From Casp-actino8 sp037147055 (GTDB lineage: Bacteria > Actinomycetota > Acidimicrobiia > Acidimicrobiales > Ilumatobacteraceae), in contig JBAWVW010000021.1 in assembly GCA_037147055.1 (NCBI GenBank), positions 1 to 28,231 on the forward strand: a DNA stretch of 28,231 bases, written 5' to 3'. Below are positions 14,978-21,226 of the stretch, one piece after another. The notes under the pieces were generated by a model. It saw nothing but the letters and a program-made list of their open reading frames with translations. It searched no databases and was not told the origin of the DNA. The number at the start of each line of letters is the position of its first letter. Position 1 is the stretch's first letter. A program made the position numbers and the translations under genes.

Positions 14978-15829
14978 TTATTTGCTCATTGGAATTTCTC
15001 GGCGGCGGCTGATGATTGTGTAAGTAATCGCGCACGCAACGATGAGGCCGAAGATAACGGCTAGCACAAAACGGTTTTCGTCAATTGACTGAGCAATGTT
15101 TTCTTGCCACGTTAAAACGCGACCTGTGAGAGCGTCATCGTAATGATTGCGAATGTCGTTGAACCAATACCAACTTAAGTACATACCTGACAAAATCATC
15201 ACACATGCCGAGAATATTTCAACGTAAGACATACTCAATCGCAACAATTTCAGCAGTCCGCCTTGTGCGAGTGCCAATGTCACAGTCAGTGTTGTAATCA
15301 ATAGTGACATAGCAACTCCGTAAAGCGTAATCGCCACTATTCCTCGGGCGAAACCTTCGGTATCAATGGTTCCAAGAACTGTGGCCGAGAACGGCCCGAT
15401 GGTGCAACCAATTGAGGCAATCGCATAAGCAAGACCAAAAAGGTACATGGAGAAAACGGTGCGGTCACGCTGACCCGTATCAAGTTTTGGTGTGCTGTAT
15501 GGCAATCGATAGCCGAACAACATCGCAAGACCGAGAACAACAAGAGCAACTCCAATAAGCACCGAAACATATTTGGCGTTTTGATTAATCCAGTCAGTGA
15601 AAAGTCGGCTCACGCCACCGACGGTGACAAAGACGCTCATAAATCCTGCCGATAAGGCGCCACTTACTAAGAGTGCGCGTGTGATTGTTGAGCGCTGAGT
15701 ACCGGGTCGTCCACTGACTCCAAGAAAGTACATCAAGTAGGTGGGTAATAAGACAAAGCCACAGGGATTAACGGCCGCCAATAGTCCGCTGCCGAAACTC
15801 AGCCATAGTCGATCGGCACTTCCGATCAT
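14978..15829 (-). CDS. ccdA: CcdA-type cytochrome c biogenesis / thiol-disulfide transmembrane protein
   Basis: A 283-residue DsbD-like membrane protein that passes reducing power from cytoplasmic thioredoxin across the membrane. The pair of redox Cys expected for this fold is present: Cys23 in AAVNPCGFVLLPTY and Cys142 in ASIGCTIGPF. Six core helices are followed by a loop and an extra C-terminal helix (about 252-272). It overlaps the upstream tlpA-like gene by 4 bp (ATGA), so the two probably work as a pair. A likely use is keeping apocytochrome c thiols reduced, for example those of the CtaC cytochrome domain encoded in this window. Confidence 0.92.
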   Translation of the reverse strand: MIGSADRLWLSFGSGLLAAVNPCGFVLLPTYLMYFLGVSGRPGTQRSTITRALLVSGALSAGFMSVFVTVGGVSRLFTDWINQNAKYVSVLIGVALVVLGLAMLFGYRLPYSTPKLDTGQRDRTVFSMYLFGLAYAIASIGCTIGPFSATVLGTIDTEGFARGIVAITLYGVAMSLLITTLTVTLALAQGGLLKLLRLSMSYVEIFSACVMILSGMYLSWYWFNDIRNHYDDALTGRVLTWQENIAQSIDENRFVLAVIFGLIVACAITYTIISRRREIPMSK

Positions 15830-16428
15830 GAAATGCCCATTTCCAATAAGGCGGTAGTAATCGCTTCTGCAGTGAGCTCACCTGAAACTTGTTTAATGAT
15901 CGTGCCATCGGTGGAGACAAATAAAGTCGTGGGAAATATTGAAACGCCATTGGCCACCAGCATCTTGCCGTTGGGGTCGCGCCACAGTTGATAAGTGACA
16001 CCGAGGTCTTGAGCAAATGCCTGAGTGACCTTCGCTGAGTCTTGGGTATTAATACCGACAAACGTCACTCTGTCTGCGTATTTCTCAAAGGCCGCTTGGA
16101 GCGCGGGCATTTCTCGTTTGCAGGGTTGACAATTTGAGAACCAGAAGTTGATCAGTATTGGGCGACCCGCATCTCTGAGAGATGCCGTGTTGATTTCTTG
16201 ACCATCAATGTCGGAGACAATCACATTGCCGAGTGGAGTGCCTTCAATTGGGGCGTTAGTGCCAATGCCTGGTTCTTGAAACACTCCGGGCTCATCAAGG
16301 ATGACATCTTGATCATTGTTGTTTTGCAGGGCACCGAGGATCAAAATCACAGAGGCTGAGGCGGCGAGGGCAGCGACTAAGGCAACTGCCACAGGGCGTA
16401 AGCGTCGAAGTACATGTGTCTGAGCCAC
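15826..16428 (-). CDS. membrane-anchored thioredoxin-like protein (TlpA/ResA type)
   Basis: A 200-residue protein with an N-terminal membrane anchor (about 13-33) and an extracytoplasmic thioredoxin fold. The active site is CQPC (Cys100, Cys103) in NFWFSNCQPCKREMPAL, and the cis-Pro is Pro166 in GVSIFPTTLF. ResA-like proteins reduce apocytochrome c before heme attachment, with electrons supplied by CcdA, which is encoded directly downstream. The start is a GTG at 16428. TATCCT lies 5 bp upstream and could be a -10 for a near-leaderless mRNA, but no good -35 is seen. Confidence 0.9.
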   Translation of the reverse strand: MAQTHVLRRLRPVAVALVAALAASASVILILGALQNNNDQDVILDEPGVFQEPGIGTNAPIEGTPLGNVIVSDIDGQEINTASLRDAGRPILINFWFSNCQPCKREMPALQAAFEKYADRVTFVGINTQDSAKVTQAFAQDLGVTYQLWRDPNGKMLVANGVSIFPTTLFVSTDGTIIKQVSGELTAEAITTALLEMGIS

Positions 16429-16511
16429 TCATCACAGGATAGTTGGCTGATCGGATTTCACAGATTCGTATGGGGATCGGGGATGCCCGGTCGCAGTGGG
16501 GGGTTACTACG

Positions 16512-16561
16512 ACCGGGACCTCCCGGTGCAGTTACGGGGTCGTCTAAGCGTTGCCCGTAAC
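16512..16561. repeat. two adjacent inverted repeats between whiB and the tlpA operon
   Basis: ACCGGGACCTCCCGGT (16512-16527) is a perfect 7-bp inverted repeat with a 2-nt centre, or a 6-bp stem with a 4-nt loop. Next, GTTACGGG (16531-16538) pairs with CCCGTAAC (16554-16561) around a 15-nt loop. Both lie downstream of the whiB-family stop. No T-run follows on the minus strand, so an intrinsic terminator is not clear. The 167-bp gap (16429-16595) holds no gene that I can support. Confidence 0.5.
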
Positions 16562-16595
16562 CGAGATAATGAGGAGTGTCGGATCACATCACGAG

Positions 16596-16994
16596 TTAGG
16601 CCACGCGAATGGCGATTTCGTAACTCCTCTGTTCACTAACGCTCGCAATGCTGCGAATGGTGCGGTCTTCGTCAATGACCAAAATGGCCCGTGGTAAAAC
16701 CGAAGGTCTCCCGCGCGGTCTGCGATCAAGGACTATCTGACCACTGTCGATCAGTTCACCTCCCCAAACCCCCCAGGGTTCGAGACGTTCGAGAGCCCCG
16801 TCAAGGCACGAAGCACTCAGCGGACATCGAGCACAAATAGCTTTGGCACGAGCAATGTCCACGTTCTCATCGCTGAAGAACAGGGGAGTGAGCGTGCCAT
16901 TGCCGTCTGCACAGCGGGCAGCCAGTTTCTTCGGGGCCGGTGCGGTGGCGGCATCACTGAGATAGGTGATGGGGGCTTCAAGTGTCATTGTCAT
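16596..16994 (-). CDS. WhiB-family iron-sulfur transcriptional regulator
   Basis: A 132-residue Wbl protein, a family restricted to Actinobacteria and their phages. Four Cys that bind a [4Fe-4S] cluster are visible: Cys28, Cys54, Cys57 and Cys63, in the arrangement C-x25-C-x2-C-x5-C. The family's turn GVWGG follows at 75-79, and then a basic AT-hook-like RRPRGRP at 91-97 for DNA contact. Such proteins bind sigma factor region 4 and respond to oxygen or NO. Which Wbl subclass it belongs to cannot be settled here. The second in-frame ATG two codons later would also serve as start. A terminator for the upstream unit lies 64 bp before the start, so it should have its own promoter, which I could not pick out. 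Confidence 0.93.
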   Translation of the reverse strand: MTMTLEAPITYLSDAATAPAPKKLAARCADGNGTLTPLFFSDENVDIARAKAICARCPLSASCLDGALERLEPWGVWGGELIDSGQIVLDRRPRGRPSVLPRAILVIDEDRTIRSIASVSEQRSYEIAIRVA

Positions 16995-17053
16995 GATTTG
17001 GTCTCTATTTCTGTTGTGGTTGGGTTGGATTTTTGATTGTTGCTTGGAGAACG

Positions 17054-17084
17054 AAAAAGGCCACTGGGATTTTCCCAGTGGCCT
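17054..17084 (-). terminator. intrinsic terminator of the 64-codon unit
   Basis: On the minus strand AGGCCACTGGGA pairs perfectly with TCCCAGTGGCCT (12-bp stem, 17058-17069 with 17073-17084). The loop is 3 nt and the stem is followed by TTTT. The T-run exists only on the minus-strand side, so it ends leftward transcription 28 bp after the stop of the small gene at 17113 and insulates whiB from it. Confidence 0.92.
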
Positions 17085-17112
17085 CGATGTGGATTCTCTA
17101 CGTTGGTGTGTC

Positions 17113-17307
17113 CTACGTGAGTAACTCCTCGAGCCGCTGGGGTGAACGCTTGGTGTTCACTGCTGCGAAGGTGGCTGCCATATAGACGGCCTTTTTGGCG
17201 ACATGATTTTTCGCCGCATGATTCGCCGTAAACCCTGTATATGACGCGTCTGAGCCCACTGGCCAACTAATCGTGGCATTTGAAGCGGGAGCGTTCAAAA
17301 GGTTCAT
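17113..17307 (-). CDS. small hypothetical protein, 64 residues
   Basis: A 64-residue Ala- and Asn-rich protein without Cys, a signal peptide or an obvious membrane helix. The C-terminal half is mildly basic, ending TKRSPQRLEELLT. I do not recognise it. It is supported as a gene by its surroundings rather than by homology: a promoter (TTGCCA, 16 bp, TATAAA) ends 5 bp before its ATG, which would make a leaderless mRNA, and a perfect intrinsic terminator begins 28 bp after its stop. The alternative is a small non-coding RNA with the same boundaries. Another open frame over the same bases runs through the terminator hairpin and was discarded. Confidence 0.55.
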   Translation of the reverse strand: MNLLNAPASNATISWPVGSDASYTGFTANHAAKNHVAKKAVYMAATFAAVNTKRSPQRLEELLT

Positions 17308-17312
17308 AACGC

Positions 17313-17340
17313 TTTATAGACAATCACTTTGAAATGGCAA
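17313..17340 (-). promoter_or_regulatory. promoter of the 64-codon unit, probably leaderless
   Basis: On the minus strand, TTGCCA (17335-17340) and TATAAA (17313-17318) are 16 bp apart. Five bases separate the -10 from the ATG at 17307, so the expected start site falls at the start codon. No Shine-Dalgarno is present, which agrees with a leaderless transcript. Confidence 0.6.
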
Positions 17341-17532
17341 TGTCAACTGAATTAGAACTGCGATTCGTTTTTGTGGCCCAGATAGTTCTTCAGCAGGGTT
17401 GCGGAAAAAGCTGGCTGATCGTCAAAAAGACCTGCTCAGAGGGAATTTTCATCGTCGATGGGCGAACCTACCCAGTCGATCTGGCGAACAAAAAGAATTA
17501 TTGAAAGATTTTCGAGTTCTGCCTTCGGCCAC

Positions 17533-19419
17533 CTAGACAAGGTCAATAACGGGAGCAGTGAACTGCGATTGGTACAACCGGTCATACGCGCCCCGTGCCG
17601 CCAGCAACTCCACATGCGAACCAGTTTCCACGATTGCCCCATTTTCCATAACCAAAATAATGTCGGCGTCTTGAATAGTCGAGAGACGATGAGCAATCAC
17701 GAAACTAGTGCGCTCTTTTCGCAGCGCACCCATCGCTTTTTGAATCAGCACTTCGGTACGCGTGTCAACCGAACTGGTCGCTTCGTCAAGGATCAATATC
17801 GCAGGATCAGCCAAGAATGCACGAGCGATTGTTAGCAACTGCTTTTCGCCCGCACTCACCGCTCCATCATCACCGCTGAGAATGGTGTCGTATCCATCTG
17901 GCAGAGATTGCACAAATCGATCCACAAAAGTAGCTTTCGCAGCCGCACGAATCTGCTCGTCAGTGGCATCAGGATTTCCGTAAGCGATATTGTCGCGAAT
18001 TGTGCCATTGAAAAGCCAGGTGTCTTGCAGGACCATACCAATTTTTGAACGTAGTTCAGAGCGTGGCATCTCAGCAATGTTGCGACCATCTAATACGATG
18101 CGTCCTTCATCAAGTTCATAGAAGCGCATCACAAGATTCACCAGAGTTGTTTTACCTGCGCCAGTTGGACCGACAATGGCGACAGTTGTCCCAGGTTCAG
18201 CAACAAAGGAAAGGTTTGTGATTAAAGGTCGTTGCGGGTCATAAGAAAATGAGGCATGTTCAAACTCAACGCGACCTTGCGTCAGTCCTGTGTCAGCAAC
18301 TCCACTTTCGGTTATCTGTTCTTCTGCGTCAAGCAACTCGAAAACGCGTTCAGCCGAAGCCACACCAGATTGCAGAACATTCATCATTGATGCTGCTTGT
18401 GTCATTGGATGAGTGAATTGGCGGGAATATTGAATAAAGGCCTGCACATCACCGAGGCTCATCGCGCCTGATGCGACGCGCAGACCACCGATCACAGCGA
18501 TTGCTACATAATTGAGGTTTCCAATAAACATCGTGGCGGGCTGTATTGAACCAGACATAAATTGAGCAGAGTTTGCTGTTTCAAACAATTCGTTATTGAT
18601 GGTTGTAAAGCGCTCTTCTACTTCTTGTTGACGGCCAAACACTTTGACAATGGCATGACCAGTGAATGCTTCTTCAACCAATCCGTTCAACTGACCGGTG
18701 TATCGCCATTGAGAAATGAACTTGGCACGCGAGCGCTTAGCAATTTGCCCCATTGTCAGCAGGGTCACTGGGATCACTATCAGTGCGACCAGGGCCAATG
18801 GTGGTGAAACCACAAACATCATAAACAACACGCCGAATATGGTGAGCAGGGAAGTCACTAACTGGCTCAATGATTGTTGCAAACTTTGCGAAATGTTGTC
18901 AACGTCATTTGTGACGCGACTCAATAAATCTCCACGAGAGTGTTGATCAATATAACTAAGTGGTAGCCGATGGATTTTAGATTCAATGTCCTGGCGTAGT
19001 TTAAACATCGTCCGCTGAACCACTCCAGCGAGAAGGAATGCTTGTCCGTAAGCCAATAAGTAAGAAGTGGTGTACACCCCAATAGCAAATGCCAGTGTGC
19101 GATGCAATCTTGGGAAATCAATTCCTTTGGCGCCCTCACGATTGAAGAGACCTTGAAAAACAATGTCAGTGGCATGCCCCAAAATTCGCGGACCAGAAAC
19201 TACGAGAGCAACACTGGCGACGGCCATGAGAAAAATGACAATCACTAACATTGATTCATCGGAGATTAAGCGCGTCAAACGTTTAGCGCTTTGAGCAAAG
19301 TTCTTTGACTTTTCTGCGGGGACACCGACGGTATTCATGCGACCAGTTCGGAGTTCGGAGACATTACCCACGGGACTTGGGGCCTCAGTTTCTTTGTTTG
19401 GTGTTTTTGGTGAGGTCAC
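17533..19419 (-). CDS. ABC exporter half-transporter, consensus NBD (heterodimer partner)
   Basis: A 628-residue fusion of a six-helix type I exporter domain (about 55-345) and an ATPase domain. Walker A GPTGAGKT is at 417-424, the signature is a variant VSAGEKQ (521-527), Walker B ILILDE ends in the catalytic Glu546, and the switch His is 577 (IAHRLSTI). A roughly 45-residue hydrophilic N-terminal extension precedes the first helix. The start overlaps the stop of the partner gene by 4 bp (ATGA). Together with the protein at 19416-21152 it should form a heterodimeric exporter of the BmrCD or TM287/288 kind, exporting drugs or lipids. The 225-bp gap on its 3' side (17308-17532) carries no gene that I trust. 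Confidence 0.93.
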   Translation of the reverse strand: MTSPKTPNKETEAPSPVGNVSELRTGRMNTVGVPAEKSKNFAQSAKRLTRLISDESMLVIVIFLMAVASVALVVSGPRILGHATDIVFQGLFNREGAKGIDFPRLHRTLAFAIGVYTTSYLLAYGQAFLLAGVVQRTMFKLRQDIESKIHRLPLSYIDQHSRGDLLSRVTNDVDNISQSLQQSLSQLVTSLLTIFGVLFMMFVVSPPLALVALIVIPVTLLTMGQIAKRSRAKFISQWRYTGQLNGLVEEAFTGHAIVKVFGRQQEVEERFTTINNELFETANSAQFMSGSIQPATMFIGNLNYVAIAVIGGLRVASGAMSLGDVQAFIQYSRQFTHPMTQAASMMNVLQSGVASAERVFELLDAEEQITESGVADTGLTQGRVEFEHASFSYDPQRPLITNLSFVAEPGTTVAIVGPTGAGKTTLVNLVMRFYELDEGRIVLDGRNIAEMPRSELRSKIGMVLQDTWLFNGTIRDNIAYGNPDATDEQIRAAAKATFVDRFVQSLPDGYDTILSGDDGAVSAGEKQLLTIARAFLADPAILILDEATSSVDTRTEVLIQKAMGALRKERTSFVIAHRLSTIQDADIILVMENGAIVETGSHVELLAARGAYDRLYQSQFTAPVIDLV

Positions 19420-21152
19420 AGGTCATCACCTTCTTGTAGAGCCTGGGATAAAACGATCTCTTCGTATGTGGCGCAGGATCGGCGGAGTCCTTCATGGGTA
19501 CCAAGTCCAACGACAACACCATCTTCAATGACCAGTATCTGGTTGGCATGGCGAATCGTAGAAACTCGCTGTCCGACAATCAGCGTCGCCGAGTCTTTGA
19601 GATGTGGTGTCATTGCTGCTCGCAACTTGGCATCTGTTGACAGGTCAAGGGCCGAGAACGAATCATCAAACAAATAGATCTCGGGTTGGCGAATCAGTGC
19701 TCGCGCGATTGCTAATCGTTGTCTCTGTCCTCCAGAGACATTGGTGCCGCCTTGAGCGATGACTGCCTCAAGTCCACCTGGCATTTCACGCACAAAAGAG
19801 TCTGCTTGTGCAATTGCCAGGGCATTCCACATCTCTTTCTCTGTCGCATCTTGTTTTCCATAGCGGAGATTGCTAGAAATTGTCCCGGAAAAAAGATATG
19901 GCTTTTGTGGGACTAGTCCGATTCGCGACCATAATTCTGCTGGCGCTACCTCACTAATGTCCGTCCCATCAAGCAACACTGCACCAGAAGTTGCGTCAAA
20001 GAGACGTGCCACAAGATTGAGCAGTGTGGTTTTTCCGGAACCCGTGCTACCGATAATGGCCAGTGTCTCGCCGGCGGCAACCTTAAATGAGATGTTGTGT
20101 AAGACGGGACGCGCCGCTCCTGGATATTCGAAATTGACGTTGCGAAGCTCTAGTCCGGCGCGTGTTTGAGTGATCTGAGTGGGGTTTGCGGGTATTGGCA
20201 CCGACGAATTTGTTGATAGAACTTCTTGGATCCTCTCAGCGCTGACCGCAGCACGTGGCCACATGGCGGCCATAAAAGTGGCCATCATGACAGACATCAA
20301 GATCTGCGCTAGGTAGGTCAAGAAGGCGACCATTGGTCCGAGTTTCATCTGACCCGCGGCGATTCGGTTAGAGCCGAACCACACCACGGCTACGCACGAA
20401 AGATTGACGATAAAGGTGGCGGTGGGAAACATCAACGACATTAAGCGCCCTCCTCGGAGGGCTACTTCTGTGACATCTTGGTTGGCCTGTCGGAAACGCG
20501 CTACTTCTTGTGGTTCGCGGACAAACGCGCGAACCACGCGAATACCCGAAAGCTGCTCGCGCAGAATTTCATTGATTCGATCGATGCGCACTTGCATGAT
20601 TCGAAACATCGGAACCATTTTGGAAACTACAGTCCCAAGAATGATCATGACGAGTGGTATGGCAATCACGATGATCCATGACAAGTTGACATCTTGTTGT
20701 AGGGCCAGCACTAGCCCCCCAACGGCAGTGAATGGCGCTGCAACTAGCAGAGTGCAAGTCATCAGCACCAACATTTGTACTTGTTGCACGTCGTTGGTGA
20801 TTCGAGTAATCAATGAGGGTGCCCCAAAATGAGCAACTTCACGTGAAGAAAAACTATTGACCTGATGGAATAAGGCCGAGCGCGTATCGCGACCGAATGC
20901 CATTGACGCACGTGAGCCAAAGTAGATCGCTGAAATTGACAAGAGAACCTGAACCAAAGTTGTCAGCAACATCAGTCCACCAACGTGCCAAATGTAGTTG
21001 GTGTCACCTTGGGTGATGCCGCGGTCAATGATCCGTGCATTCAGAGTTGGTAGGTACAGGCCAGCGAGGGATTGAATGGCCTGAAACACAACGACTATCC
21101 ACAAAAGATGGCGGTATGGCCGCAGTTTTTCCTGGAGAAGATGGATCAACAT
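19416..21152 (-). CDS. ABC exporter half-transporter, degenerate NBD (heterodimer partner)
   Basis: A 578-residue half-transporter with six helices (about 15-300) and an ATPase domain. Walker A GSTGSGKT is at 368-375 and the canonical signature VSGGQRQ at 472-478. The catalytic Glu after Walker B is Asp497 (LFDDSFSALD) and the switch His is Gln528 (VGQRVSTI). This is the known asymmetric pattern: this subunit's own ATP site is impaired, while its good signature motif completes the partner's active site. ATG at 21152, with a leaderless-type promoter and palindrome immediately upstream. The downstream partner overlaps by 4 bp. Confidence 0.94.
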   Translation of the reverse strand: MLIHLLQEKLRPYRHLLWIVVVFQAIQSLAGLYLPTLNARIIDRGITQGDTNYIWHVGGLMLLTTLVQVLLSISAIYFGSRASMAFGRDTRSALFHQVNSFSSREVAHFGAPSLITRITNDVQQVQMLVLMTCTLLVAAPFTAVGGLVLALQQDVNLSWIIVIAIPLVMIILGTVVSKMVPMFRIMQVRIDRINEILREQLSGIRVVRAFVREPQEVARFRQANQDVTEVALRGGRLMSLMFPTATFIVNLSCVAVVWFGSNRIAAGQMKLGPMVAFLTYLAQILMSVMMATFMAAMWPRAAVSAERIQEVLSTNSSVPIPANPTQITQTRAGLELRNVNFEYPGAARPVLHNISFKVAAGETLAIIGSTGSGKTTLLNLVARLFDATSGAVLLDGTDISEVAPAELWSRIGLVPQKPYLFSGTISSNLRYGKQDATEKEMWNALAIAQADSFVREMPGGLEAVIAQGGTNVSGGQRQRLAIARALIRQPEIYLFDDSFSALDLSTDAKLRAAMTPHLKDSATLIVGQRVSTIRHANQILVIEDGVVVGLGTHEGLRRSCATYEEIVLSQALQEGDDL

Positions 21153-21158
21153 CGCAAC

Positions 21159-21187
21159 CTTGTACCGTACAACTAAACCGTTATCAA
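21159..21187 (-). promoter_or_regulatory. promoter with overlapping palindromic operator for the ABC exporter operon
   Basis: On the minus strand TTGATA (21182-21187) and TACAAG (21159-21164) are 17 bp apart, and the ATG at 21152 starts 6 bp after the -10, again leaderless in layout. The perfect 13-bp palindrome TTGTACCGTACAA (21160-21172) covers most of the -10. A repressor bound there would block the polymerase, as MarR, PadR and TetR proteins do at multidrug exporter genes. No such regulator gene is adjacent. Confidence 0.55.
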
Positions 21188-21226
21188 GCCCTAGTCCACC
21201 GCTCAGTTGTGCTTATTTGCCCGTGC

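Noticed and set aside
16991..17266. 91-codon minus-strand frame upstream of whiB
   Set aside because: It runs straight through the 12-bp terminator hairpin and competes with the 64-codon frame, whose promoter and terminator fit better.
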